8,713 bases of DNA from Acidobacteriota bacterium. GTDB lineage: Bacteria > Acidobacteriota > Thermoanaerobaculia > UBA5066. Below are positions 1 to 6,462 of this stretch, piece by piece. A model generated the notes under the pieces. It was given only the letters and a program-made list of their open reading frames with translations, did not search any database and had not been told where the DNA came from. The stretch lies in NCBI GenBank assembly GCA_016789625.1, contig JAEUQS010000279.1:1-8713 (forward strand), read 5' to 3'. The position numbers were made by a program, and so were the translations under genes. Position 1 is the stretch's first letter, and each line of letters opens with the position of its first letter.

Positions 1-102
1 CTCGTGGTGCCGTTCCTGAAGCCTCTCTACGACTACGCCTGGTTCGTGGGCTTCTTCGTCGCGGCCGCCATCCACGTGGCGCTTTCGAGAAGAACGGCCT
101 GA
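1..102 (+). CDS. C-terminal end of a membrane transporter, probably NCS1 family (partial)
   Basis: Only the last 33 codons are present; the gene begins upstream of the window and ends at TGA 100-102. The visible tail reads as a hydrophobic segment, with the stretch PLYDYAWFVGFFVAAA followed by a short basic end (SRRTA). From memory, LYDYAWFVGF close to the C-terminus is typical of NCS1 nucleobase:cation symporters (cytosine, allantoin, hydantoin and purine permeases), where it forms the last transmembrane helix. The substrate cannot be judged from this fragment. The 31 bp up to the next promoter hold a short palindrome (AAAGTACTTT, 115-124) but no convincing terminator. There is no reason to link this gene to the sigma-factor module that follows. 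Any other polytopic membrane protein with a similar final helix remains possible. Confidence 0.6.
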   Translation, partial: LVVPFLKPLYDYAWFVGFFVAAAIHVALSRRTA

Positions 103-132
103 ACTTCCTCTGGAAAAGTACTTTCGCCGGGG

Positions 133-162
133 TGTCGATTCCAGGGATCCTCGCTCGACGTC
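133..162 (+). promoter_or_regulatory. ECF42-type promoter, copy 1
   Basis: TGTCGA at 133-138 is followed by a 17-nt spacer and CGACGTC at 156-162 (CGAC 156-159). The same arrangement recurs with identical spacing before the second DGPF gene. I recall TGTCGA (-35) with a CGAC/CGTC-like -10 as the promoter motif of ECF42 sigma factors, and an ECF42-type sigma gene ends this operon, so autoregulation is the natural reading. Transcription would start at about 165-169, just in front of the AAGGAG ribosome site (169-174), which implies a leader of only about 13-17 nt. The start point is inferred. Confidence 0.65.
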
Positions 163-181
163 TGGGTGAAGGAGACACGTC

Positions 182-625
182 ATGCGCGTGATGATTCTGA
201 TCAAGGCGAATGCCGACAGCGAGAACGGGGTGATGCCGGGCGAGGAGCTCCTCACCGAGATGGGGGCCTACAACGACGAGCTCGTGAAGGCCGGCATCAT
301 GCTCGCGGGCGAGGGCCTCCACCCCACCTCCAAGGCGGCCCGCGTGCGGTTCTCGGGCGAGAAGCGCACCGTCGTGGACGGACCCTTCGCCGAGACCAAG
401 GAGCTCATCGCGGGCTTCTGGCTCTGGCAGGTGAAGTCCATGGACGAGGCCATCGAGTGGGTGAAGCGCTGTCCGAACCCCATGGGCGGAGAGAGCGAGA
501 TCGAGATCAGGCCCGTATTCGAGATGGCCGACTTCGGCGACGCGATGACGCCCGAGCTGCGCGCGCAGGAGGATCGCCAGCGGGCGGAGCTCGAAAAGCA
601 GGCTCGGGAGAGGGAAGCGAAATAG
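182..625 (+). CDS. YciI-like DGPF-domain protein, copy 1
   Basis: A 147-residue protein of the YCII-related/DGPF family (COG3795 type): a small ferredoxin-like alpha/beta fold, presumably cytoplasmic and oligomeric, with no established enzymatic reaction. The family hallmark is at residues 64-75 (VVDGPFAETKEL; DGPF 66-69), followed by GFWLWQVKSMDEAIEWVKRCP (78-98, quoted here in part as the strand and helix usually seen) and IEIRPVFEM (107-115). The last 25 residues are highly charged and probably helical. The start ATG at 182 is supported by AAGGAG at 169-174, 7 nt upstream, and by alignment with copy 2. An overlapping frame starting at 166 does not encode this family. It is the first gene of the DGPF-DGPF-DGPF-sigma operon and lies directly behind an ECF42-type promoter. 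DGPF genes next to ECF42 sigma genes are a known association, which supports a regulatory link rather than a specific function. Confidence 0.93.
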   Translation: MRVMILIKANADSENGVMPGEELLTEMGAYNDELVKAGIMLAGEGLHPTSKAARVRFSGEKRTVVDGPFAETKELIAGFWLWQVKSMDEAIEWVKRCPNPMGGESEIEIRPVFEMADFGDAMTPELRAQEDRQRAELEKQAREREAK

Positions 626-653
626 CCGCGGATCGAAAAACCTCCTCCGCCGG

Positions 654-683
654 TGTCGATTCCGGAGATCCTCGTTCGACGTC
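654..683 (+). promoter_or_regulatory. ECF42-type promoter, copy 2
   Basis: TGTCGA at 654-659, a 17-nt spacer and CGACGTC at 677-683 repeat the geometry of copy 1 exactly; CGAC ends 22 nt before the start codon in both. The element sits in the 77-bp gap between the first two DGPF genes, so the second and third DGPF genes and the sigma gene can be transcribed from here as well as by read-through from copy 1. The ribosome site AAGGAG is at 690-695. Spacer differences between the copies do not touch the two boxes. Confidence 0.65.
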
Positions 684-702
684 TGGTTGAAGGAGACCAA
701 AC

Positions 703-1152
703 ATGAGAGTCCTGGTTCTGATCAAGGCGAACTCCGACAGCGAGAACGGCGTGATGCCGAGCGAGCAGCTCCTCACCGAGATGGGGGCCTACAACGACGA
801 GCTCGTCAAGGCCGGCATCCTGCTCGCGGGTGAGGGGCTCTACCCCAGCTCCAAGGCGGCGCGGGTGCTGTTCGCGGGCGAAAAGCGCACGGTCGTCGAC
901 GGTCCGTTCGCCGAGACCAAGGAGCTCATCGCGGGCTTCTGGCTCTGGCAGGTCAAGTCACTCGACGAAGCGATCGAGTGGGTGAAGCGCTGCCCGAACC
1001 CCGACGGCGGAGAAAGCCAGATCGAGATCCGCCCCATCTTCGAGATGGCCGACTTCGCCGAGCAGCTCACCCCCGAGCTGCGAGCGGAGGTCGCCCGAGG
1101 AGAGCTAACGCGGCTGCGCGAAGAGCAGGCCAAAGAAAGAGAAGGGAAGTAG
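703..1152 (+). CDS. YciI-like DGPF-domain protein, copy 2
   Basis: A 149-residue paralogue of the preceding gene from a tandem duplication, nearly 90% identical by eye over the first 118 residues. DGPF lies at residues 66-69 in the motif VVDGPFAETKEL, with the conserved strand and helix after it and the IEIRPIFEM segment near 107-115. Differences include His47 of copy 1 becoming Tyr, Arg56 becoming Leu and Met101 becoming Asp. The charged C-terminal tail (LREEQAKEREGK) has diverged most. The ATG at 703 has AAGGAG 7 nt upstream. It has its own ECF42-type promoter and ends 6 bp before the third DGPF gene, so it is co-transcribed with that gene and the sigma factor. The biochemical role is unknown. 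His47 is sometimes a candidate functional residue in YciI-like folds, so its loss may separate the roles of the two copies; that is conjecture. Confidence 0.93.
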   Translation: MRVLVLIKANSDSENGVMPSEQLLTEMGAYNDELVKAGILLAGEGLYPSSKAARVLFAGEKRTVVDGPFAETKELIAGFWLWQVKSLDEAIEWVKRCPNPDGGESQIEIRPIFEMADFAEQLTPELRAEVARGELTRLREEQAKEREGK

Positions 1153-1158
1153 GCGGCC

Positions 1159-1569
1159 ATGCGCTTCATGCTGCTCATGATTCCCGGGGGCTACGAGACC
1201 GCTCCGCCCGGCGAGCTTCCGGATGCCGAAGGCGTCGAGAAGATGATGAAGTTCAACCGCGCGCTCCAGGAATCGGGGGTGCTCATCGGCTGCGACGGTC
1301 TGCACCCGCCGTCCATGGGCGCCAGGGTGAGCTTCGCGGAGGGCAAGCCGAAGGTCACCGACGGGCCCTTCGCGGAGGCGAAGGAGGTCCTCGGCGGCTA
1401 CTGGATGATCCGCGTCGCGTCGCTCGAGGAGGCCGTCTCCTGGGCCGCGCGCTGCCCGGCCGCGCCGAACGAGATCATCGAGGTCCGCCAGGTGCAGGAG
1501 CTCGAGGACTTTCCGCCCGACGTGCAGGCCGCGGCGGCGGGCTACGAGTCGATGCTGACCAAGGGCTGA
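1159..1569 (+). CDS. YciI-like DGPF-domain protein, divergent third paralogue
   Basis: A 136-residue member of the same YCII/DGPF family, clearly more distant from the two tandem copies. It carries VTDGPFAEAKEVLGGYW (DGPF 68-71), DGLHPPSMGARV (46-57) in the place of the paralogues' EGLHPTSKAARV segment, and IIEVRQVQELEDF near 106-118. The N-terminus (MRFMLLMIPGGYE) is the one most often seen in DGPF genes beside sigma factors. It lacks the long charged tail of the other two and ends at AGYESMLTKG. The start ATG at 1159 lies 6 bp after the previous stop, with a purine-rich GAAGGGAAG at 1141-1149 as ribosome site. It ends 6 bp before the GTG of the sigma gene, so the two are probably translationally coupled. 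This is the copy I would take as the ancestral partner of the sigma factor, judging by adjacency and sequence type. Confidence 0.93.
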   Translation: MRFMLLMIPGGYETAPPGELPDAEGVEKMMKFNRALQESGVLIGCDGLHPPSMGARVSFAEGKPKVTDGPFAEAKEVLGGYWMIRVASLEEAVSWAARCPAAPNEIIEVRQVQELEDFPPDVQAAAAGYESMLTKG

Positions 1570-1575
1570 AGAAAT

Positions 1576-2859
1576 GTGCTGAGATCGTCGGCCGTGACGG
1601 CCGCCGATTCTCCCGACACCCACCGCGCCATCGAGGCCGTGTGGAGAATCGAATCGGCGCGCCTCATCGGAGGGCTCGCGCGCATCGTGCGCGACGTGGA
1701 CCGCGCGGAGGATCTCGCTCAGGAAGCCCTCGTCGCGGCGCTCGAGCGCTGGCCCGAGACGGGCATCCCCAAGAACCCCGGCGCCTGGCTCATGGCCACG
1801 GCCAAGCACCGCGCGATCGACGGACTGCGGCGCGGGCCGCTCCTCGAGAGGAAGCACGCGGAGCTGACGCGCGATCTCGAGGCGAGGCAGGAGGCCGCGG
1901 TGGCCGAGCTCGAGGCCCGGCTCGACGACGACGTGGGCGACGACCTCCTCGGCCTCCTCTTCACCGCCTGTCACCCCGTGCTCTCGCGGGAGGCGCGCGT
2001 CGCCCTCACGCTGCGCCTCCTGGGCGGCCTCACCACAGACGAGATCGCCCGGGCGTTCCTCGTGCCCGAGCCCACGATCGCCCAGCGCATCGTGCGCGCC
2101 AAGCGCGCGCTCGCCGAGGCGGGCGTGCCCTTCGAGGTGCCGCGGGGAAAGGACCGCGCGGAGCGGCTGTCGTCCGTCCTCGAGGTCGTCTACCTCGTCT
2201 TCAACGAGGGCTACTCGGCCACCGCGGGCGACGACTGGCTGCGGCCCGCGCTCTGTGAAGAGGCGCTCCGGCTGGCCCGCGTCCTCGCGGGGCTCACGCC
2301 TGGAGAGCCCGAGGTCCACGGCCTCGTTGCGCTGCTCGAGATCCAGGCTTCGCGGTCGCGAGCGCGCGTGGGTCCCGGCGGCGAGCCCATCCTCCTGCTC
2401 GAGCAGAACCGCGCGCGCTGGGACCAGATTCTCATCCGGCGGGGCCTGGACGCCCTCGCGCGGGCCGAGGCCCTCGGCGGAGCGAACGGACCCTACGCGC
2501 TCCAGGCCGCGATCGCGGCCTGTCATGCGCGGGCGCGGACCGCCGGCGACACGGACTGGCCGCGCATCGTCTCGCTCTACGAAGCGCTGGCCCGCGTCGC
2601 GCCGTCCCCGATCGTGGAGCTGAACCGCGCGGTCGCGGTGTCCCTGGCGTCCGGGCCCGAGGCCGGGCTCGCCCTCGTCGACGCGCTCGTCGCGGAGCCC
2701 GCGCTCTCGGGCTACCACCTGCTGGCGTCGGTGCGCGGCGATTTCCTCGCGAAGCTCGGCCGCACGAATGAGGCGCGAACGGAGCTGGAGAAGGCCGCGT
2801 CCCTCACCCGGAACGCGCGGGAGCGCGACCTCCTTCTCGCGCGCGCCAGGGGGCTCTGA
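1576..2859 (+). CDS. ECF42-type RNA polymerase sigma factor with C-terminal helical (TPR-like) domain
   Basis: A 427-residue extracytoplasmic-function sigma factor. Region 2 lies at about residues 17-86 (VDRAEDLAQEALVAALERWP at 41-60; core RNA polymerase and -10 binding). Region 4 lies at about 125-186, with the helix-turn-helix TTDEIARAFLVPEPTIAQRI at 153-172. The remaining 240 residues (187-427) form the long helical extension typical of ECF42 proteins (DUF6596 plus TPR-like repeats), containing VYLVFNEGYSA (205-215), NGPYALQAAIAACHARA (304-320) and a final TPR-like hairpin at about 380-427. No anti-sigma gene is visible, as expected for a group in which the C-terminal domain is thought to control activity. 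The GTG at 1576 is chosen for its 6-bp distance from the upstream stop and AAGGG at 1561-1565; a GTG at 1594 is an alternative without a ribosome site. The duplicated TGTCGA promoters upstream suggest autoregulation. The inducing signal is unknown. Confidence 0.93.
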   Translation: MLRSSAVTAADSPDTHRAIEAVWRIESARLIGGLARIVRDVDRAEDLAQEALVAALERWPETGIPKNPGAWLMATAKHRAIDGLRRGPLLERKHAELTRDLEARQEAAVAELEARLDDDVGDDLLGLLFTACHPVLSREARVALTLRLLGGLTTDEIARAFLVPEPTIAQRIVRAKRALAEAGVPFEVPRGKDRAERLSSVLEVVYLVFNEGYSATAGDDWLRPALCEEALRLARVLAGLTPGEPEVHGLVALLEIQASRSRARVGPGGEPILLLEQNRARWDQILIRRGLDALARAEALGGANGPYALQAAIAACHARARTAGDTDWPRIVSLYEALARVAPSPIVELNRAVAVSLASGPEAGLALVDALVAEPALSGYHLLASVRGDFLAKLGRTNEARTELEKAASLTRNARERDLLLARARGL

Positions 2860-2873
2860 AAGGTGCCGGGCCG

Positions 2874-5552
2874 TCAGTATCCCGAAAGGAAGGCCTCGAC
2901 TCCGCTCTGCTGATCCCGCCGGGCGGCGGCGCAGAGCGCGATGCCCTCGAGCGTCTGCTCGAGGATGCGCGGGCCGCCCGTGTACTTGGGCGAGCGGTCC
3001 TTGAAATAGGTCGCGACGCGCGTGCGGTGCGCTTCGTCGCAGAACGTCGACGCGACGTACGGGAAGTTCGCGGGGACGTCGCGCGGGAGGCGGGCGGCGA
3101 GCGCGTCGAAGTTCTTTTCCACGAACCCGAGGGCCGCCTCGCGGGTCTCGCGCTGCCGGCTCGCCGTGATCAGCGTCGAAAGGGATTCGCGCGGGTCGAG
3201 CGCCTCGTCGAGGGTGAGCGCGAGCGCCTGGGACACGAGCGTGGAATCGGGAAACAGCGTGAGGGCCGGAAGCAGGCGGCGCCGGTCGCGGCGCTCCTTC
3301 GTGGTCTTCGTCTCCGCGAGGAAGCGGTCGAAGAGCGCACGGTCTCCCGAGCGGGCGGCCGCGTTGAGCACGGACCCGAGCATGTTGGGATCCACGGCCG
3401 ATCGGTCGGTCAGCCAGGCCCGGGCCAGGCGACCCGCCTCTCCCGAGAGGGCGCGGTCGCTGCCGAGCCTCGCGACGAGCGGGACCACGTCGGCGCGGAG
3501 GAGCTTCAGGTCCTCGCTCTCCTTGGCTCCGGCCTTCGGAGCGAAGCCCAGAGAGCGGGCCTTCTCCCCGAAGCTCTTCTGAATGAAGCGCGCGTAGTTG
3601 GGGCGGAGCGCGTCGGGCACGAGGTTGAGGTCGATCGAGTCGGCGATGCCGGCGGCGGCCGCCACGACGAGGCGGCTCTGATCGCCGGCGAACACGGGCA
3701 CGAGCCGGAGCGCGTCCGCGCGCGGGACGTCGCCGGTCTCGGCCAGCGCGGCGGCGTCCTGCAGGAGGCTCAGCCGCTCCGGAGTCGAGAGCGCGGTCGC
3801 GCCGCCTTTCACGAGCCTGTTCCGAAGGTCGGCCGGATACGCGACGCGGAAGTAGCCGGCACCGCCCTCGTTCACCACGACCCGCGCGGGGCAGGCGCTC
3901 CCGAGCGCGATCTCCCCCGTGGGCTGCGTGAGCACGGTGCAGACGGGGAGGGCGAGGGCCGGAGGATCGCCGCCCGCCGCGGGCTCGGCCCGCACGCAGA
4001 GCGGAATGCGCCACTGGGCCTCGCGGGAGCCCGTGGAGCCCCGCGGCAGGAGACGCTTCTGCGTGAGCGTGAGCTTGGCGCCGTTCGGCCCGCAGGAGAG
4101 AGCCGGGGTGATGACCGGCACGCCGGGCTGATCGAGGAACGTCGCGAACGCGGGCGCGACCCAAGCGCCGCCCTCGGCCGCGAGCGCGCCGAGGAAGTCG
4201 GCCGCGGTGGCGTTGCCGAACGCGTGCTTCTTCAGATAGCGCTGCACGCCCTTCCGGAACACTTCCTCGCCGAGGTAGCTCTCGAACATCCGGAGCACCG
4301 CGCCGCCCTTTCCGTACGTGATGCCGTCGAAAGCGTTCGCGATGTCGTCCTTCGCCTCGATGGGCTGGTGGATCTGCCGCGCCGAGACGAGCGAGTCCTC
4401 GCGCATCACCTCGTCGCGCCCGGCGATCGCCTCGATGCGCTCGTTCCACTCGGGCTTCCATTTGTCGAGGAGGCGCGAGGCCATCCACGTGGCGAAGGAC
4501 TCGTTCAGCCACAGGTCGTCCCACCAGGCCATGGTCACGAGGTCGCCGAACCACTGGTGCGCGCTCTCGTGCGCCGAGATGGACGCGTACGTGCGCATGA
4601 AGCCGATCGACTGCGCGTCCGGCTTGGCGAGAGAGAGGTTCGAGGCCCAGGTCACGAGGCCCGCGTTCTCCATGGCGCCGAAGCCCACGGTCGTCGGGAT
4701 CACCAGGTTGTCGAGCTTCTCGTAGGGAAACGGGATGCCGAAGTAGTCCTCGAGGCGCGTGAGGAGCTCGGCCGTGACCTCGACCGCGTAGGCCGCCTCG
4801 GCGGCGCGCCCGCGCGGCGTGAGGATGCGGACGGGCACCCGGGCCTTGCACGCGCGCCCGGCGTCGACGATGTCGAAGGGCCCCACGCCGAACGCGATGA
4901 GGTAGCTCGGGAGGGGTTTCGTCTCACCGAACACGACCTTGCGCAGGTCGCCGCCTTCCGGCGCCTCGGAAACGATCGGGGTGTTCGAGACCGCGACGAG
5001 GTCCTTGGGCACGAGGAGAGTGAGGCGCCACGGGACCTTCGCCGTGGGCTCGTCGAAGCAGGGGAACGCGCGTCGCGCGTCCGTGGCCTCGAACTGCGTG
5101 TAGAGGTACCAGTCGTCGCCCTCTTTCTGCGCGAAGACGCCTGCGGTGTCCTTGAGGTTCACCTCGCCCGTGTACGTCACGCTGAGGCGCCCGTTGCCCT
5201 GGGGGAGCGGCTCGGCGAACGCGAAGCCGGCGAAGTCCTTGCCGCCCGGCACCACGCGCGCCTCACGCACCCCGCTCGCGGCAGCGCCTGCGGGGAGGTA
5301 CGTGGCCTTCGAGATCTCGAGGTCCGAGGCGTTCAGCCAGATCACCGGCGTGGCTGCGTCCAGAGCGACGTCGATGTCGATGCGCCCCGAGAAGCGCGGC
5401 GCGCTCGGACGGAGCGTCAGCTCGACCTCGTAGTGGAGCGGCCGGGCGCCCGCGGGCAGCCGGAGCTTGGGCACTGCGGGTGCGTCCTGGGCGAAAACCG
5501 GGAGCTGCAGACAGAGGAAGAGCGGGAAGAGCGCCAGGCGCGAGAGCTTCAT
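2874..5552 (-). CDS. Secreted M1-family zinc aminopeptidase
   Basis: An 892-residue M1 metallopeptidase that would remove N-terminal residues from peptides outside the cytoplasm. A signal peptide is clear: MKLSRL, then a hydrophobic run, with cleavage likely after VFA21. The N-terminal beta domain holds the family motif ARRAFPCFDEP (159-169). The exopeptidase motif GAMEN is at 292-296. The zinc site is HESAH (328-332) with Glu351 as third ligand in LNESFA, an exact HEXXH-X18-E, and Glu329 is the catalytic base. Tyr413 in TYGKGGAVL is the transition-state tyrosine. Residues from about 525 on form the ERAP1-C-like helical domain. The length is normal for the family and no catalytic residue is missing. 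ATG at 5552 gives the signal peptide; I see no strong ribosome site in front of it. It lies 43 bp after the DUF6544 gene on the same strand and converges with the sigma gene, leaving 14 bp between the stop codons. Confidence 0.96.
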   Translation of the reverse strand: MKLSRLALFPLFLCLQLPVFAQDAPAVPKLRLPAGARPLHYEVELTLRPSAPRFSGRIDIDVALDAATPVIWLNASDLEISKATYLPAGAAASGVREARVVPGGKDFAGFAFAEPLPQGNGRLSVTYTGEVNLKDTAGVFAQKEGDDWYLYTQFEATDARRAFPCFDEPTAKVPWRLTLLVPKDLVAVSNTPIVSEAPEGGDLRKVVFGETKPLPSYLIAFGVGPFDIVDAGRACKARVPVRILTPRGRAAEAAYAVEVTAELLTRLEDYFGIPFPYEKLDNLVIPTTVGFGAMENAGLVTWASNLSLAKPDAQSIGFMRTYASISAHESAHQWFGDLVTMAWWDDLWLNESFATWMASRLLDKWKPEWNERIEAIAGRDEVMREDSLVSARQIHQPIEAKDDIANAFDGITYGKGGAVLRMFESYLGEEVFRKGVQRYLKKHAFGNATAADFLGALAAEGGAWVAPAFATFLDQPGVPVITPALSCGPNGAKLTLTQKRLLPRGSTGSREAQWRIPLCVRAEPAAGGDPPALALPVCTVLTQPTGEIALGSACPARVVVNEGGAGYFRVAYPADLRNRLVKGGATALSTPERLSLLQDAAALAETGDVPRADALRLVPVFAGDQSRLVVAAAAGIADSIDLNLVPDALRPNYARFIQKSFGEKARSLGFAPKAGAKESEDLKLLRADVVPLVARLGSDRALSGEAGRLARAWLTDRSAVDPNMLGSVLNAAARSGDRALFDRFLAETKTTKERRDRRRLLPALTLFPDSTLVSQALALTLDEALDPRESLSTLITASRQRETREAALGFVEKNFDALAARLPRDVPANFPYVASTFCDEAHRTRVATYFKDRSPKYTGGPRILEQTLEGIALCAAARRDQQSGVEAFLSGY

Positions 5553-5574
5553 CGGCGACTGATACGGAAACGCG

Positions 5575-5590
5575 CCGGGAGAGTTCCCGG
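5575..5590 (-). terminator. Short GC-rich inverted repeat between two minus-strand genes
   Basis: CCGGGA (5575-5580), a 4-nt loop and TCCCGG (5585-5590) form a perfect 6-bp stem in the 43-bp gap after the DUF6544 stop codon and before the aminopeptidase start. Read on the minus strand it is followed by CGCGTTTCC, with no real run of T, so it is at best a weak or partial terminator or an RNA-processing hairpin separating the two reading frames. Confidence 0.25.
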
Positions 5591-5595
5591 GAGGG

Positions 5596-6363
5596 CTACT
5601 CGACGATCACGTCCCGCATCTCGAAGCGGCCGTACGCGTAGGGACCCTCCTTCGCGTGCCACACGGCGTCTCCCCGGGAAGCGAGCCGCAACGGGCCGAA
5701 CGCGCTGTAGTCCCGGAGCGGGGTCGACCAACGCATCTTCGTGAACGTCCTGCCGTCCTTGCCCACGGCGAGCCGATCGTCCGAGTCGAAGTCGACCAGC
5801 TCGCCGGTTTCGCCGAAATGGAGGTTCGCGTGGACCGTGTGCCCCGCGTTCGTGAACGCCACCCGGGCCTCGCGCGCGCCGCCGTCCACCCATTCGAGCG
5901 AGGGATCCGCGAGGGCGCCGGGCGCGAAGATACAGAGGTCGTTCAGCAGGGTGACCGTCTCGGCGAGGTCCATCTCGGGCCCGCGGGCGTCCACCACCGT
6001 CACGAGTCCGAGGACCTTCACCCGCATCGTCGCGGTCCCGCTCCGGAGCACGTGGAGCGCGTGCACCGGCACGCCCGAGCGCGAGGCCTTCATGAAGAAA
6101 TACCGCGAGGGATTTTCGCCCGTGCGGCTCACCTGCTCGGCCGTGAACGGCATCCAGGGATCGGCGGGGCCGCCTCGGATCGCCCCCGTGAAGCGCACGC
6201 GAAAGCCCGCGGGACGCGGGCGTCCCATCGCGCCCGTGACCTTCAGATAGCGCCGCACCGCGGCCGGCAGATGAGAAGCGGCGGACTCGGTGAGCGTCTC
6301 GGCACGCCCCGCGATGGGCGGGCTCGCGAGCCGGCGGTACTCCGCTTCGAGGGGGAGCCTCAT
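5596..6363 (-). CDS. DUF6544-type protein of unknown function
   Basis: A 255-residue protein resembling the uncharacterised DUF6544 (also met as DUF6920) family. Recognisable segments, numbered from the chosen start, are LPAAVRRYLKVTGA (32-45), ARGPEMDLAETVTLLNDL (126-143) with CIFAPGAL after it, and a C-terminal beta-rich part with FDSDDR (192-197) and RWSTPLRDYSAFGPLRL (211-227). There is no signal peptide or membrane segment. No catalytic motif is evident and I do not assign a function. The start is ATG at 6363, which has GGGAGGAG directly upstream on the minus strand (6373-6366). The longer frame beginning at 6441 would add 26 residues of low-complexity, noncoding-like sequence (GPDTDAPESTRVGNRSRR) and reach into the promoter side of the divergent gene. 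The secreted aminopeptidase follows 43 bp downstream, so the two may form an operon, although cytoplasmic and exported products need not share a pathway. Confidence 0.8.
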   Translation of the reverse strand: MRLPLEAEYRRLASPPIAGRAETLTESAASHLPAAVRRYLKVTGAMGRPRPAGFRVRFTGAIRGGPADPWMPFTAEQVSRTGENPSRYFFMKASRSGVPVHALHVLRSGTATMRVKVLGLVTVVDARGPEMDLAETVTLLNDLCIFAPGALADPSLEWVDGGAREARVAFTNAGHTVHANLHFGETGELVDFDSDDRLAVGKDGRTFTKMRWSTPLRDYSAFGPLRLASRGDAVWHAKEGPYAYGRFEMRDVIVE

Positions 6364-6462
6364 GGCTCCTCCCATTCTCCGGCTCCGGTTTCCGACCCGG
6401 GTTGATTCAGGAGCATCAGTGTCCGGCCCCGGGAGCCCCACCTATCTTGACCCGAGGAACCC
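6364..6462. promoter_or_regulatory. Divergent intergenic region
   Basis: These 99 bp separate the start of the minus-strand DUF6544 gene from the GTG of the pyruvate-kinase-like gene and must hold the promoters for both. TATCTT at 6443-6448 could be a -10 box for the plus strand, but a fitting -35 is not evident: TTGATT at 6402-6407 is 35 nt away, far too distant. Ribosome sites are clear at both ends (GGGAGGAG at 6366-6373 on minus, GAGGA at 6454-6458 on plus). No TGTCGA box occurs here, so the ECF42-type sigma factor is not expected to act on these genes. Confidence 0.4.

Larger units (their letters stand above)
125..1152 (+). repeat. Tandem duplication of promoter plus DGPF gene
   Basis: Copy 1 spans about 125-625 and copy 2 about 648-1152. 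Similarity starts at CGCCGG in the promoter (125 and 648), runs through the promoter and ribosome-binding site, and continues through nearly the whole coding region, fading in the last 25-30 codons. By eye the two proteins differ at about 14 of the first 118 residues. The AAGGAGA ribosome site and the 22-nt distance from CGAC to ATG are kept in both copies. The joint is a 22-bp stretch (626-647) after the first stop codon. Many of the coding differences are synonymous, so both copies appear to have stayed under selection since duplication. Confidence 0.85.

Noticed and set aside
115..124. AAAGTACTTT palindrome as a terminator or operator after the transporter gene
   Set aside because: A 10-bp palindrome has no loop for a terminator hairpin, lacks a T run, and is short enough to be chance.
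978..2258. A 426-codon plus-strand frame overlapping the second and third DGPF genes and the sigma gene
   Set aside because: It is a shifted frame with Arg/Gly-rich low-complexity product and no ribosome site; the true genes in this stretch are well supported.
1105..4851. A 1248-codon open frame on the minus strand
   Set aside because: It crosses the sigma gene in antisense and the aminopeptidase in another frame. Its product is a low-complexity Arg/Ala/Gly/Pro string, and both overlapped genes have intact family motifs. It is a by-product of high GC.
3027..5744. A 905-codon open frame on the plus strand opposite the aminopeptidase
   Set aside because: It is rich in Arg, Glu, Gly and Val with no recognisable domain, and mirrors a gene whose zinc site and signal peptide are complete.
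6364..6441. A 26-residue N-terminal extension of the DUF6544-type protein
   Set aside because: The extension looks noncoding, while ATG 6363 has GGGAGGAG immediately upstream and the family-like sequence begins after it.
6402..6448. TTGATT and TATCTT as a sigma-70 promoter for the pyruvate-kinase-like gene
   Set aside because: The boxes are 35 nt apart, about twice the usual spacing, and no better partner for either is seen.
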